Of a stretch of DNA of 49,487 bases, positions 8,165-19,232 are shown in pieces. Each line of letters begins with the position of its first letter. The stretch's first letter is position 1. The DNA is taken from NCBI GenBank assembly GCA_011525665.1, contig WYAU01000018.1:1-49487 (forward strand). Reading direction: 5' to 3'. Below the pieces are notes generated by a model, which had not been told where the DNA came from, ran no database searches, and saw only the letters and a program-made list of their open reading frames with translations. The DNA is from Candidatus Brocadia sp. Lineage in GTDB: Bacteria > Planctomycetota > Brocadiia > Brocadiales > Brocadiaceae. Both the position numbers and the translations under genes were made by a program.

Positions 8165-8755
8165 ATGTTAGATCGCATCAGGGGACAGGTGATTGGTAAA
8201 TCTCCTACCAAAATTATCCTGGAAGTAGCAGGCATCGGCTATCTCTTACACATTCCGCTATCTACCTTCGAGAAGATACCCAGCCATGGAGAGGTCACAA
8301 TTCTTACCCAGTTGTTTATAAGGGAAGACCAGATAAAGATATTTGGATTTGCGACAGATGAAGAAAGGGATTTGTTTCAATTGTTGCTTTCCGTGAACGG
8401 CATAGGGCCCAATACGGCAATCATGATACTGTCCGGTAGTACTGTTCAAGACATTAAGAATGCAGTCGTCCATGAAGATGCAAAGGCATTGGAAAAGATT
8501 AAAGGGATAGGCAGGAAGACTGCTGAACGGATTATCCTGGAGTTAAAGGGTGTCATAAAAGAAATAACAACGTTTCCCTCCGGTGCAGCAGACGGAGGGC
8601 AAAAAGCGCTTGTATCGGATGCCGTTATGGCCCTGGTTTCTCTGGGTTACGGACGGTCGGTGGCGGAAAACGCAGTAAGTGAGGCGCTGAGGAAATTAAG
8701 AACGGCCGAGAATGTTGAAGCGCTCGTAAGGGAAGCGCTGAAATATAAAGCCTGA
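8165..8755 (+). CDS. ruvA: Holliday junction branch migration protein RuvA
   Basis: RuvA binds four-way junctions as a tetramer and loads the RuvB motor. The 196-residue protein has the N-terminal OB fold (LDRIRGQVIGKSP, GIGYLLHIPL), the paired helix-hairpin-helix motifs (LLSVNGIGPNTAI, KIKGIGRKTAERI) and the C-terminal RuvB-contact domain (ALVSLGYGRSVAENAV). I choose ATG 8165 since the family starts close to the 'RIRG' strand and GGGGAT precedes it; an in-frame ATG at 8138 would add nine residues. ruvB follows 43 nt later. ruvC is not in the window. Confidence 0.95.
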   Translation: MLDRIRGQVIGKSPTKIILEVAGIGYLLHIPLSTFEKIPSHGEVTILTQLFIREDQIKIFGFATDEERDLFQLLLSVNGIGPNTAIMILSGSTVQDIKNAVVHEDAKALEKIKGIGRKTAERIILELKGVIKEITTFPSGAADGGQKALVSDAVMALVSLGYGRSVAENAVSEALRKLRTAENVEALVREALKYKA

Positions 8756-8798
8756 TTTACTCCCGTATGTGGTTTAAAATCAATTACAGGATGTAACT

Positions 8799-9824
8799 AT
8801 GGCGCATGAAGATATTTTATCTTCTACGGCAATTGTTGATGAGAGAAATCTGGATCTTACGCTGAGGCCAAAACGATTCAGTGATTTTATCGGGCAAAAT
8901 CGCATAAAAGAAAACCTGCTCATTTACATTGAAGCTGCAAAGAAGAGGGGAGAGCCTTTAGATCACATCTTGTTTTCCGGCCCCCCCGGTTTGGGGAAGA
9001 CAACGTTGTCGCAGATTATTGCCAATGAAATTAATACTACGATTAAAACGACGTCCGGCCCCATTTTGGATAAACCGGTAGACCTTGCAGGGATTCTTAC
9101 GAATTTGCAATACGGCGATATCCTCTTTATTGATGAAATTCATCGGCTAAACACAGCGGTAGAGGAATATCTCTATTCGGCGATGGAAGATTTTTTCATC
9201 GACATTATCATTGATCAGGGCCCTAAAGCGCGGTCGGTAAAAATCAAATTGCCGAAGTTTACGCTTGTCGGGTCGACTACGCGGGAAGGCTTGCTTACCG
9301 CTCCTCTTCGGTCACGCTTTGGCGTGCTGGAGAAGCTTGAGTTTTATCCCTGGGACGACCTCTATAAGATCGTGTGTAATTCGGCCGGTATTCTTTCCAT
9401 TCATATAGAAGAGCGGGGGGCTCAGATTATTGCAAAAAGGTCCAGGGGGACCCCCAGAATAGCCAACAGGTTTTTACGGCGGATTCGGGACGTTGCCCAG
9501 GTGCGCGGAAACGACGTTATTACTGAAGATGTGGCTAATATGGGGCTGGAGATGTTGGGCGTGGATGAAAATGGTTTGGGAGACATGGATCGTAAAATAC
9601 TGGAAACCGTCATCCGGTATGGCGGCGGTCCTGTTGGCCTGAAAACCATTGCGGTTTCGGTAAGCGAAGAAGAGGATACGATTGAGGAGGTGTATGAATC
9701 GTTTTTGATCCAGCGGGGTTATCTCGATAAGACACCCCGGGGAAGGGTGGCCACGAAGCTGGCTTATGAACATTTAGGATATCCGTATCGCGCTGAGGCC
9801 GGACTCCAGAAAAAATTATTTTGA
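8799..9824 (+). CDS. ruvB: Holliday junction DNA helicase RuvB
   Basis: AAA+ ATPase motor of the RuvAB branch-migration complex, 341 residues, normal length. Walker A is GPPGLGKT (61-68), Walker B is FIDEIHRL (around 110-117), sensor 1 is LVGSTTREG, followed by the arginine-finger region [10 protein letters not shown]. The C-terminal winged-helix domain ends with the typical [13 protein letters not shown]. The 3' end almost touches the next gene, whose ribosome-binding site GAGGAG overlaps the ruvB stop. Confidence 0.98.
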   Translation: MAHEDILSSTAIVDERNLDLTLRPKRFSDFIGQNRIKENLLIYIEAAKKRGEPLDHILFSGPPGLGKTTLSQIIANEINTTIKTTSGPILDKPVDLAGILTNLQYGDILFIDEIHRLNTAVEEYLYSAMEDFFIDIIIDQGPKARSVKIKLPKFTLVGSTTREGLLTAPLRSRFGVLEKLEFYPWDDLYKIVCNSAGILSIHIEERGAQIIAKRSRGTPRIANRFLRRIRDVAQVRGNDVITEDVANMGLEMLGVDENGLGDMDRKILETVIRYGGGPVGLKTIAVSVSEEEDTIEEVYESFLIQRGYLDKTPRGRVATKLAYEHLGYPYRAEAGLQKKLF

Positions 9825-9835
9825 GGAGTCGTTTT

Positions 9836-10471
9836 ATGAATCTGCTGCTTCACATTTGCTGTGCATGTTGTTTGTGTGCGCCGCTCAATGAACTGAGAAA
9901 AGAAGGTTTCACCGTAACCGGGCTCTTTTACAATCCAAATATACATCCACTGCTTGAATTCAGGCGGAGACTGAAGGCCCTGCGCGTATTCCAGGAAAGC
10001 GATCTCATTCCGGTCATCTACTGCGGGGATTATGGATTAAGAGAATATCTGAAGAACGTCAATTATGAGGGAGACGACCGTTGTGCCGATTGTTATGTCA
10101 TGAGGCTAAAATTTACGGCCGCCTATGCGCGGGAAAACGGATTTGACGCCTTTACGTCCACAATGTTGTTTAGTGTCTATCAGAATCATGAACAATTAAA
10201 GGTGTTTTCTGGAAATGTATCGAAAGAATACGGGATTGATTTTATCTACCGTGATTACCGTTCCTTGTCTGAGTGCAGCCGCGATATGGCCAGGAAAAAA
10301 ATGATTTACCGGCAGGGATACTGTGGCTGTGTGTTCAGCGAATATGAGAGGTATAAAGACACCACCCGGGAATTGTATAAAGGCAATAACCCGCATTGCA
10401 GGGACAAGGAGAATGCCCGTAAGGGTTCTGTGGTTCATGATAGGGTGCAAGGATGCGGATGCTTCGGATAG
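9836..10471 (+). CDS. queH: Epoxyqueuosine reductase QueH
   Basis: QueH (formerly DUF208) performs the last step of queuosine synthesis, reducing epoxyqueuosine in tRNA, and replaces the cobalamin-dependent QueG in many bacteria. The 211-residue protein begins LLLHICCACC, matching the conserved HxCC..C iron-sulfur motif, and has the second cysteine set in RCADCYVMRL, plus GYCGCVFSEY. ATG 9836 is preceded by GAGGAG at 7 nt; an in-frame TTG at 9821 is unlikely. It sits between ruvB and the SpoIID gene, two genes before tgt, so two queuosine enzymes are in one operon. Confidence 0.92.
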   Translation: MNLLLHICCACCLCAPLNELRKEGFTVTGLFYNPNIHPLLEFRRRLKALRVFQESDLIPVIYCGDYGLREYLKNVNYEGDDRCADCYVMRLKFTAAYARENGFDAFTSTMLFSVYQNHEQLKVFSGNVSKEYGIDFIYRDYRSLSECSRDMARKKMIYRQGYCGCVFSEYERYKDTTRELYKGNNPHCRDKENARKGSVVHDRVQGCGCFG

Positions 10472-10503
10472 ATTTTTGGGATTAACTGTGAATACACGGC
10501 GAT

Positions 10504-11691
10504 ATGGGTAGGGCGTTACTCTTTATGATTACTACACTATTACCGGCTCTTTCCGCAGGGATACCTCTTTCGTGCCAGAGAGGCACCATCGTGGTACAGG
10601 ATGATGTCCTTGATTATGGACCCCTTCTGGATAAAACACCCGTCGTGCGCGTCCTCCTGATAAATGACAAGCGGGAAGCACAATTGGCCATCAGTGGCTG
10701 TTACCAGATTACCGGCAGCCTGATGAATATTATAGAGCAGGGGCAGGGACTGCAAAAGTGCACAATAGCAGCAAGTGATGGCGGTATCATTTTGGGAAAT
10801 AAACGGTATAACAATAGCGAACTCAGGATTACCAGCCAGCAGGACGGAGGGATTGAGTTAAATAACGTACGATATCGCGGTGAAATCAGGATATTGCAGC
10901 AATTTAATAACAAATTCTCGGTGATTGAAGAAATAAACCTTGAGGATTTTATTGCCGGTGTACTTGGCAGCGAAATGCCTCCAAGCTGGAATGAAGACGC
11001 TTTGCGGGCGCAGGCGGTAACGGCGCGGACCTACGCGATGTATAAAAAAAAGATGAGACGGGATGATGTATATCATTTGGATATGCTGGAGCTTGCATAC
11101 AAAGGCGTTGCAGGAGAAACGGCGCGGCTCAGCAAAATAGTCCGGGAAACGAAGGGTGTTGTCATGGTGTTTAACTGGAATATTTTCCCTGCCTATTTCC
11201 ACAGTACGTGTGGGGGACACACGGAAGATGTTAACCATGTATTTGGGAAAAATAGCATACCACCCCTCGGCGGGGTGACGTGTAATTATTGTAATAACTC
11301 AAAACATTCCTCCTGGAGTATTGACATCCGTAAGGCTGAAATTGAAAAAAAGTTACGGGAAGCTAATGTCTACGTTTCGAATATCAGCGCTGTTAAGGTG
11401 ATAAATCCAGGGGCCGGTGCTCATGGTTCGAAAGTCGAGATTACGTCCGCCAGCGGACGTAAGGAAATGAATGCAAATGATTTCCGGCTATTGGTTGGTC
11501 CGAATTACTTGTTTAGCACGGCCTTTGATTCCAGGAGTAACGGGAAAAGTATTACCTTTTCCGGCAAAGGGTGGGGACATGGGGTGGGGCTCTGTCAGTA
11601 CGGCGCTCAATCCATGGCCCAAAAGGGTTTTCCGTGGACTGCCATTTTAAAACATTACTATCCAAAGATAGAATTGGTTCGGGTATATTAA
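10504..11691 (+). CDS. SpoIID/LytB-domain protein, exported peptidoglycan-acting enzyme
   Basis: A 395-residue exported protein with a hydrophobic N-terminal signal ending near ALSAG. The C-terminal two-thirds is the SpoIID domain: EDFIAGVLGSEMPPSWNE contains the family's catalytic Glu, followed by ALRAQAVTARTYAMY, STCGGHTEDV and GKGWGHGVGLCQYGAQ. SpoIID is a lytic transglycosylase acting on stripped glycan strands during sporulation, and many non-sporulating bacteria carry this domain in cell-wall enzymes. This organism shows no sporulation genes here. It is co-oriented with queH (32-nt gap) and tgt (18-nt gap). Confidence 0.9.
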   Translation: MGRALLFMITTLLPALSAGIPLSCQRGTIVVQDDVLDYGPLLDKTPVVRVLLINDKREAQLAISGCYQITGSLMNIIEQGQGLQKCTIAASDGGIILGNKRYNNSELRITSQQDGGIELNNVRYRGEIRILQQFNNKFSVIEEINLEDFIAGVLGSEMPPSWNEDALRAQAVTARTYAMYKKKMRRDDVYHLDMLELAYKGVAGETARLSKIVRETKGVVMVFNWNIFPAYFHSTCGGHTEDVNHVFGKNSIPPLGGVTCNYCNNSKHSSWSIDIRKAEIEKKLREANVYVSNISAVKVINPGAGAHGSKVEITSASGRKEMNANDFRLLVGPNYLFSTAFDSRSNGKSITFSGKGWGHGVGLCQYGAQSMAQKGFPWTAILKHYYPKIELVRVY

Positions 11692-12816
<1,125 letters not shown>

Positions 12817-12892
12817 CAAGCGTTAGCACTGTCATTCAGACTGAGCAATCGTACTTTCGGGTAAAATTTTAACTAAGATTAGGAGGATTAGG

Positions 12893-13267
12893 ATGCTTTT
12901 TTTATTACAAGCGGCTGGAAAACAATCATCACCGGGTGGCATGCTGTCAATGTTGCTTCCGTTTATACTCATGTTTGTCGTGATGTATTTTTTGATACTC
13001 AGGCCTCAGAAAAAAAAGGAAAGGGAGCGCAAGGCGCTGTTGTCCAGGATCAAAAAGAACGACCGTGTTGTAACGGCAGGTGGCGTTCATGGGGTTATTA
13101 CATCCGTCAGGGAGAATGAAGTTATCCTCCGTGTGGATGATGCCAAAGACGTAAAGATCAAAGTCGACAGGAGTGCGATTGTCACGGTACTGGAGGTTTC
13201 GCATGATGAGGCGGAAGAATTAAAAGAAACCACAAAAGAGAATAAAGAAAGCGGAGAAAAAAAATAA
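12893..13267 (+). CDS. yajC: Preprotein translocase subunit YajC
   Basis: Small membrane partner of SecDF in the holo-translocon. It has one transmembrane helix (MLPFILMFVVMYFLILRP) followed by QKKKERERKALLSRIKKNDRV and the cytoplasmic beta domain VVTAGGVHGVITSV, then a charged Glu/Lys tail. Length of 124 is slightly above the usual 90-115 because of the tail. GGAGG precedes ATG by 7 nt. It is followed 67 nt later by secDF. Confidence 0.95.
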   Translation: MLFLLQAAGKQSSPGGMLSMLLPFILMFVVMYFLILRPQKKKERERKALLSRIKKNDRVVTAGGVHGVITSVRENEVILRVDDAKDVKIKVDRSAIVTVLEVSHDEAEELKETTKENKESGEKK

Positions 13268-13334
13268 TTTATATTACTTGCGGATCGGTAGGCTATCATA
13301 AAACAACGGAAAGGGAGCCTTTGAGGAGAAACAA

Positions 13335-16300
13335 ATGACTAAGAATTTAAGGTGGAGGATACCTCTCATTGCGGTAGTTATTGCTATTGGTACCATGGTT
13401 TTGTATCCACCGGCAGAAAAGGTCTTGAAGAAAGAGCGTGTCACAGAGATTGACGGCAAGGTAGTGGAAAAGACTACACGGGAAAGATCGTGGACACAGT
13501 TTTTCATAACGAATCCTGTTATCCGGGAGACAATTGTCAGCGAAGAAACGGACAAAGACGGCAGGAAAATCCGGAACAAGGAGATAGTGTATGTGTCAAA
13601 GGGTAAAATAAAGCTTGGATTGGACCTCAAAGGCGGCTCCGAATTACTGTATAAGGTAAGGGTGGATGAAAAGGAAGATCGCCCGGGCATTACAAAGGAA
13701 ATTATCGAGGTTCTCAAGAAGAGAATTGACCCTCAGGGGGTTATCGAGTACAGAATACAAGAACATGGCAGCCATCGGATACTTATTCAGGTTCCCGGCG
13801 CGACAAGGACGGAAATAGAAGGGCTGAAGAACCGAATTACGCGGCTCGGCAAGCTTGAATTCCGGCTGGCAGCCAGTAGCGACAGTCCGGAGTATAGGGA
13901 TGCCATGGAAGGGAAGTCCGTCCCCGGCTTTTATAAGCACTGGCTAAGAAGGAAAAAGGGTGAAGAGGGCGAAGCTGATAAATGGTACCTTGTTCAAAAC
14001 AAAATAGCAATTTCCGGAGAACATCTGTCCAGAATCTATGCCGACCGGAAAGGAATTGAGCCGGTTGTGGGGTTTGAGTTTGACGCTGTCGGTAAGTCCA
14101 AGTTCGGGCAGATCACAGAGCGTAATATTGGCAAACCTCTGGCGATTATCCTGGATGGCATCCTCTATTCGGCGCCTGTTATCCGCGACCGTATTCCGGG
14201 GTCAGGGATTATTGAAGGAAATTTCACGCAGGACGAAGTGAATGAACTCATCGCTATTATGCGGGCGGGAAGCCTCCCGGCAGACCTTGAGCTTGAGATG
14301 GAAACCATGGTTGGGCCAAGTCTGGGAAGGGATTCTATTGCCAGGGGGTTGTTGTCCGGCGCTATAGGCGGTATTTTTGCAATTCTTTTCATTGGTATCT
14401 ATTACCAGGGAATAGGATGGGTTGCCAACTGTGCGAATTCATTAAACATCTTTTTGGTAGTGGGGGCAATGGCGCTGCTCAACGCTACCATGACGCTTCC
14501 AGGTATTGCCGGTTTGGTGCTCATGATTGGTATGGGAATCGACGCCAACGTGCTTATTTTTGAGAGGATCCGTGAGGAAAAAGCCAGAGGGAAGCCTGTC
14601 CGGGCAGCCGTTAAGGCAGGATATGAAAAGGCATTTTCTGCTATCTTTGACTCTAATATTACCACCTTGATTACCGGGGTGATCCTTGCCGCAGTGGGTA
14701 CCGGTCCTGTAAAGGGGTTTGCCTGGACATTGATCCTTGGCCTTATTATTAACCTGTTTACCGCCATTTTTGTGACACGGGTCATTTATGAGTTGTTCAT
14801 GGATTTGGGCTGGATCAGGAATTTTTCCATGTTTAAGCTGATTGGTATCCCTCACGTCAGATTTCTTAATTACCGTTTTGTTTTGATAGCCGTTTCGGGC
14901 GTATGCATTATTGGTGGGCTCACAATATTTGCCCTTCGGGGGAATAAAAAATATGATATTGACTTTACCGGTGGAACCCTCGTGCATTTACACCTGAACA
15001 AGCCAACCCCACCGGGATTTATAAGAACTGCATTGGCAGATACGGGTTATGAAGAAGCCGAGGTACAGAGTATCTGGGCTGAGGAGAATCTGACTCAGTT
15101 CGCATCAACAGCGAACGAATTTGGTATCAGGATAAAAGAGCTCAACGAAGAAAAGATAAAACAAAAAATAACAGAAGATGTAAAAAGGGTTCTTGATAAG
15201 ACGGGTCTGTTTGCAGAAATTGATTTTATCGAACCTTTGGTTTTTCACCTGAAACTGCAAAAACCTGCAGATGAAGCGGCTATTCAAAAAAGCCTGAAAG
15301 ATGCAGGTTATAGTGAGGAAGATGTGGTGTCTATAGCGCCCGTTAATCAGCCGGCCAGAGAATATGTTGTGAATATTTTGGGTTTGGAAGACGCGAAAAA
15401 ACGCTCACAATTGGTTGGTTCGGTGGTAGATGGATTAAAAAACAATCTGGTCTTTCACGACGTCAAAATAACACTGGGTGATATTATTGAAACATTGCAG
15501 GCTGAGGATGTGAATCTGCAGACATCTAAACCTTTCCTGGATGCGGAGGCAAGTGAGCCCATAGATCCAGCTCTTCTCAGTTTTGAACTTAACAAGCGGG
15601 GGTTTAATGTTTCCGTAGCGGGACAGTCGAAAGATTCTCCTATGGCTCGGTCGGGCAAGCTGAAAATTGAAGGTTCACGAACTGTCTTGCAGGAAATAAA
15701 ACAGACCCTGGAGGAAAAGATTTCCAGCCCGAGCGTCAGCATTATGGGAAATGAAGCGATCCGGGTAGAATTGAAAGAGGGTATCCGCAAAGAAGATTTT
15801 GTGGCGATGATTTATGGGATTAAACCCGTGAAAGATACCGTAAAAAGTGTTTACTCTGTGAACGCGCCGGCGCCATTATTTGCAGTTCGTTTGGAGCCTT
15901 TGAGCGCGGAAAAAGTTCAGGAAAAGATCAAGGAAGATATCCTTAATAAATTTAAGGATAACTGGTACAAAGAAAAAGTTGATGTTGCTTTTGAGGCGAT
16001 TCGGGAAGACCTTGGAGATACGGCAGGCGTTGAAGCACTGCAAAATCAGACACAATTCCGTATGACTTTGTCGAAACCTTTGAAAAAAGAGGTTATCGAA
16101 GAGGCGCTTACCGCGGCAGGATATCCTAATATCCTTGAACAAGGTTTGGAGGAAGGGCGTGAATATCAAACTGTTAGAATTGTTCTTAACTCTGAAAACA
16201 TAGAAACCGTAGAAAAGACTATTGAAAATGCATTTGAGATACCACAGCCACTAAAAAGGATCGTGAGTATCGGTGCTGCCGTTGCGGGTGAAATGAAAGG

Positions 16301-16874
16301 CCGTGCTATCCTGGCAGTAATCTTTTCCTGTGTTGCAACGATATTTTACGTCTGGTTCCGATTCGGAGATTTTAAATTTGGTTCTGCTGCAATTATTGCC
16401 GTGATCCATGATATTCTGATTACGCTGGGCGCTGTGGCTGTTGCGGACTATTTATTCGGGAATATGAAGATCGATGGCGCTATGGTGGCGGCGTTTCTCA
16501 CTGTCGTGGGTTATTCCCTGAATGATACAATTGTGGTGTTTGACAGGATAAGAGAAAATATGGGCGGACGGGGCAAAATACTGAATCCGCAATTAGTTAA
16601 TGATAGTATCAACCAGACCCTGAGCCGTACCCTCCTGACGGGCATCACGACTATTGGCGTGCTGTGCGCCTTGTTCTTCGTTGGCGGAACCGAGATCCAC
16701 GGCTTTGCATTTGTTATGTTAGTGGGAATCATTGTGGGTACCTATTCTACAATATTTATTGCATGTCCGGTGTTGCTCAACTGGAAGGGGCTTTCTCCTG
16801 CAAGCCAAGAATTGCCGCGGCCAAATTACCCAATCCGGGGAAAGGAGACAGCGCAAAAAACACTGAAAGGATAA
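13335..16874 (+). CDS. secDF: Fused protein translocase subunit SecDF with expanded periplasmic region
   Basis: This 1179-residue membrane protein fuses SecD and SecF, the proton-driven subunits that help pull proteins through SecYEG. The SecD part has a first transmembrane helix at 6-25, the GLDLKGG motif near 94 and TM bundle with GIDANVLIFERIREE. The SecF part begins near 505 and has DFTGG near 540 and the signature region SLNDTIVVFDRIREN. A known single-chain SecDF is about 740-850 residues. The excess here lies between about 540 and 985, where a unit with pattern xLxKPxxxxxIxxxLxxxGY recurs at about 550, 637 and 908. Transmembrane helices resume at about 988. Start is supported by GAGGAG 8 nt upstream. 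Confidence 0.95.
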   Translation: MTKNLRWRIPLIAVVIAIGTMVLYPPAEKVLKKERVTEIDGKVVEKTTRERSWTQFFITNPVIRETIVSEETDKDGRKIRNKEIVYVSKGKIKLGLDLKGGSELLYKVRVDEKEDRPGITKEIIEVLKKRIDPQGVIEYRIQEHGSHRILIQVPGATRTEIEGLKNRITRLGKLEFRLAASSDSPEYRDAMEGKSVPGFYKHWLRRKKGEEGEADKWYLVQNKIAISGEHLSRIYADRKGIEPVVGFEFDAVGKSKFGQITERNIGKPLAIILDGILYSAPVIRDRIPGSGIIEGNFTQDEVNELIAIMRAGSLPADLELEMETMVGPSLGRDSIARGLLSGAIGGIFAILFIGIYYQGIGWVANCANSLNIFLVVGAMALLNATMTLPGIAGLVLMIGMGIDANVLIFERIREEKARGKPVRAAVKAGYEKAFSAIFDSNITTLITGVILAAVGTGPVKGFAWTLILGLIINLFTAIFVTRVIYELFMDLGWIRNFSMFKLIGIPHVRFLNYRFVLIAVSGVCIIGGLTIFALRGNKKYDIDFTGGTLVHLHLNKPTPPGFIRTALADTGYEEAEVQSIWAEENLTQFASTANEFGIRIKELNEEKIKQKITEDVKRVLDKTGLFAEIDFIEPLVFHLKLQKPADEAAIQKSLKDAGYSEEDVVSIAPVNQPAREYVVNILGLEDAKKRSQLVGSVVDGLKNNLVFHDVKITLGDIIETLQAEDVNLQTSKPFLDAEASEPIDPALLSFELNKRGFNVSVAGQSKDSPMARSGKLKIEGSRTVLQEIKQTLEEKISSPSVSIMGNEAIRVELKEGIRKEDFVAMIYGIKPVKDTVKSVYSVNAPAPLFAVRLEPLSAEKVQEKIKEDILNKFKDNWYKEKVDVAFEAIREDLGDTAGVEALQNQTQFRMTLSKPLKKEVIEEALTAAGYPNILEQGLEEGREYQTVRIVLNSENIETVEKTIENAFEIPQPLKRIVSIGAAVAGEMKGRAILAVIFSCVATIFYVWFRFGDFKFGSAAIIAVIHDILITLGAVAVADYLFGNMKIDGAMVAAFLTVVGYSLNDTIVVFDRIRENMGGRGKILNPQLVNDSINQTLSRTLLTGITTIGVLCALFFVGGTEIHGFAFVMLVGIIVGTYSTIFIACPVLLNWKGLSPASQELPRPNYPIRGKETAQKTLKG

Positions 16875-17026
16875 GAATCGCTAAAATTTTCCTGAGGGAA
16901 ATTATTATGTGGGATATGAATGGAATTAACCCCATGTCTGTCTGTTCACAAAATGGCATGATAATATCAGAAGTGTTTTATTTGGGTTCTTCATTCCTTT
17001 AACACCTGCGAAAGGAATAAAAAACG

Positions 17027-17893
17027 ATGAAAAGAGATGTGCAAGTTGGAGTAACGTTGGGAGTGATTATTCTGGCAATTATTGGCGTCTTTCTGAGCAC
17101 AAGAACTACTGTTCAGGAGCCGGCCATCCCGATTCCAGAAGGAGAGGAGGAAGCGCAGATTGATGCACTGAATATAAGCGACTTGCCACAAGACCCGCAA
17201 ACAGCATCTCAGGAATCTTTTCAGGGGGCAACTACTGCCTTGCAAGGTACGAATCAAAAGGCATTGGCTATTACAGGTACAGAGAAAATCGATGTGCAAC
17301 CCGCAGAAAAAGAGGATAATATTGTCGAGGGGGAATGGAAGAAGGCGCAGGAACAAAAATCGGTGGAATCAGGAAATGTTGCCGTAAACGATACAGAATC
17401 ATCAGCAATCTCAAATGCTGATGATTGGAAAGATGTTCCTTCCGGTGATCTAAAAAAGACTCCTTCAAAAGGCAGGATACACAAGGTGCAAAATAATGAC
17501 AATCTTCGGAAGATAGCAAGAAAATACTACGGGGATGAGTCCAGGTGGCTACTGATTTTCAATGCAAATCAGGATAAAATTCAGGACCGCAACAGCCTCA
17601 GGATTGGCACAGAACTTATTATACCCGAAGAAAAGGCAACCGTACAAAAGATAAAGGCCGAGATAAAGACAGAGGTTGCAACCCCCCCTCTTTCCCGGAT
17701 AGTCGAACAGGTAGATACAAAACCATCCATGCGAAATCATGTAGTTCAACAAGGTGATTCGCTCTATACCTTAGCCGTAAAGTATTACGGCGACGGCGCA
17801 AAATGGAATAAAATATTTGATGCGAACAGGAAAATCCTTAAAGATCAAAAATCCTTGAAAATCGGGCAAGAGCTGGTTATCCCCGATCTGTAA
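17027..17893 (+). CDS. Membrane-anchored protein with two LysM domains
   Basis: A 288-residue protein with an N-terminal transmembrane anchor (VGVTLGVIILAIIGVFL) and a long, low-complexity acidic linker (about 30-145). Two LysM domains follow: HKVQNNDNLRKIARKYYG...LIIP (about 150-205) and NHVVQQGDSLYTLAVKYYG...LVIP (about 235-288). LysM modules bind N-acetylglucosamine chains, so the protein probably ties the inner membrane to peptidoglycan or organises a cell-wall enzyme. No catalytic domain is present. AAAGGAA lies before ATG. The stop overlaps the frame of the next gene, so they are likely co-transcribed; the gap to secDF is 152 nt. Confidence 0.85.
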   Translation: MKRDVQVGVTLGVIILAIIGVFLSTRTTVQEPAIPIPEGEEEAQIDALNISDLPQDPQTASQESFQGATTALQGTNQKALAITGTEKIDVQPAEKEDNIVEGEWKKAQEQKSVESGNVAVNDTESSAISNADDWKDVPSGDLKKTPSKGRIHKVQNNDNLRKIARKYYGDESRWLLIFNANQDKIQDRNSLRIGTELIIPEEKATVQKIKAEIKTEVATPPLSRIVEQVDTKPSMRNHVVQQGDSLYTLAVKYYGDGAKWNKIFDANRKILKDQKSLKIGQELVIPDL

Positions 17894-17916
17894 TGCTTTG
17901 GAAGGAGCAAATAATA

Positions 17917-19059
17917 ATGAAGAAGATGAAAAGTGTTTTTTCGTGTATTGTAGCCCCCCTTTTGGCGTCGGGCATACTTTTGCTGGACGGCTCAGCGCAA
18001 ATATCCTCTGTTCATGCCCAGGGCACAGTTAATATATTTCCCTTGTACAGATCTAATTTACAAAGGACCGGTTGTGTACCATTTGCAGGTCCTTCTGACA
18101 ATAATGTGAAATGGAGCATTTCCAGCTCCGGAGAAATATGGTCGTCTCCCGTGGTGGATGCTGACGGCGTTGTATATGTGGGAAGTACCGATGGCAGTTT
18201 GTTATCCATTACCCCGAATGGGAAGGTGATATGGGCTTTTAAGAGCGGCGATGAAATCTTCGGTTCGCCGGCATTAGGAGCGGACGGCGTTGTTTATTTT
18301 GGTTCGGTTAGCGGCAGGCTTTATGCGATCAATCCTGATGGAAAGATGAAGTGGAAATTCCAGACCGCCGGGGCTATTCATTCGTCCCCGGCTGTTGATG
18401 ATAAAGGTACTGTGTATGTCGGCTCATATGATGGAAAACTTTACGCATTAGGCGCGAACGGAAAACTCTTGTGGAGTTATAAAACCGGGGCTTCTATTAT
18501 GATTTCCTCTCCTGCTGTGGGCAAGGATAATACCATTTATATCGGTTCCTGGGATAAGCATTTGTATGCCATAAACCAGGATGGAACTGTGAAGTGGAGT
18601 CTTGAAACGGAAGGGAAAATAGATTCTACACCTGCCGTTGGCAGTGACGTTGTTTATGTTGCAGACATGAACGGAAAATTATATGCCGTGAGTTTAGACG
18701 GGACGCTGAAATGGGGTTTCGACTTAGGCAGCCGCTCACACTCCTCTCCGGCTATTGACCCGGATGGGGTAGCCTATATTGGTACACAGGCAGGAAGCTT
18801 GTATGCAATAAAAAAAGACGGCACAATGAAGTGGGAATTTAAAACCGGAAATTCTATTACGGCATCGCCTGTCATCGATGCAAATGGCGTTATTTATATA
18901 GGGTCATGGGATGGAAAGTTATATGCTATAAATACGGATGGCACACAAAAATGGAGTGCAACGATCGGCGAACCGTTGCTTTCTTCCCCATCGATTGATT
19001 CAAAAAGTACGCTCTATGTCGGTTGTGTAGATTGGAGATTTTATGCCATAGGGCAATAA
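17917..19059 (+). CDS. Exported PQQ-like beta-propeller repeat protein
   Basis: After a signal peptide (cleavage expected near VHAQG) the protein consists of about eight repeats of a 40-residue unit such as 'SSPAVDADGVVYVGSxDGxLYAIxxDGxxKWxF', the outer-strand WD/PQQ propeller pattern also seen in BamB and quinoprotein dehydrogenases. No quinone-binding ring or metal-binding catalytic residues are seen, so a binding or scaffold role is more likely than an enzyme. It lacks the short signature of BamB and has no lipobox. ATG 17917 has AAGGAG 10 nt upstream; the frame is open back to 17893, where an ATG overlaps the LysM gene stop. Confidence 0.85.
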   Translation: MKKMKSVFSCIVAPLLASGILLLDGSAQISSVHAQGTVNIFPLYRSNLQRTGCVPFAGPSDNNVKWSISSSGEIWSSPVVDADGVVYVGSTDGSLLSITPNGKVIWAFKSGDEIFGSPALGADGVVYFGSVSGRLYAINPDGKMKWKFQTAGAIHSSPAVDDKGTVYVGSYDGKLYALGANGKLLWSYKTGASIMISSPAVGKDNTIYIGSWDKHLYAINQDGTVKWSLETEGKIDSTPAVGSDVVYVADMNGKLYAVSLDGTLKWGFDLGSRSHSSPAIDPDGVAYIGTQAGSLYAIKKDGTMKWEFKTGNSITASPVIDANGVIYIGSWDGKLYAINTDGTQKWSATIGEPLLSSPSIDSKSTLYVGCVDWRFYAIGQ

Positions 19060-19082
19060 GTTTATTAGAGTCGCAAAATCTT

Positions 19083-19111
19083 TTTACTTAATAATCTTTT
19101 TAGGTTATAAT
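19083..19111 (+). promoter_or_regulatory. Sigma70-type promoter for ahbC
   Basis: TTTACT at 19083-19088 and a consensus TATAAT at 19106-19111 are 17 bp apart. The leader to the ahbC start would be about 115 nt. Confidence 0.5.
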
Positions 19112-19232
19112 AAGCAAAATTATTTATCATCAAAATAGTGCCGGCGTATTTACACATTTATTATAACCGTACATGTGCTCAGTAACATCTCGTTACTTTA
19201 GCACATATACCCTGTGCAGGAGATGGAGTAAC

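Noticed and set aside
16664-17002. 112-codon plus-strand frame across the secDF end
   Set aside because: Mostly inside secDF in another frame, with no ribosome-binding site or family.
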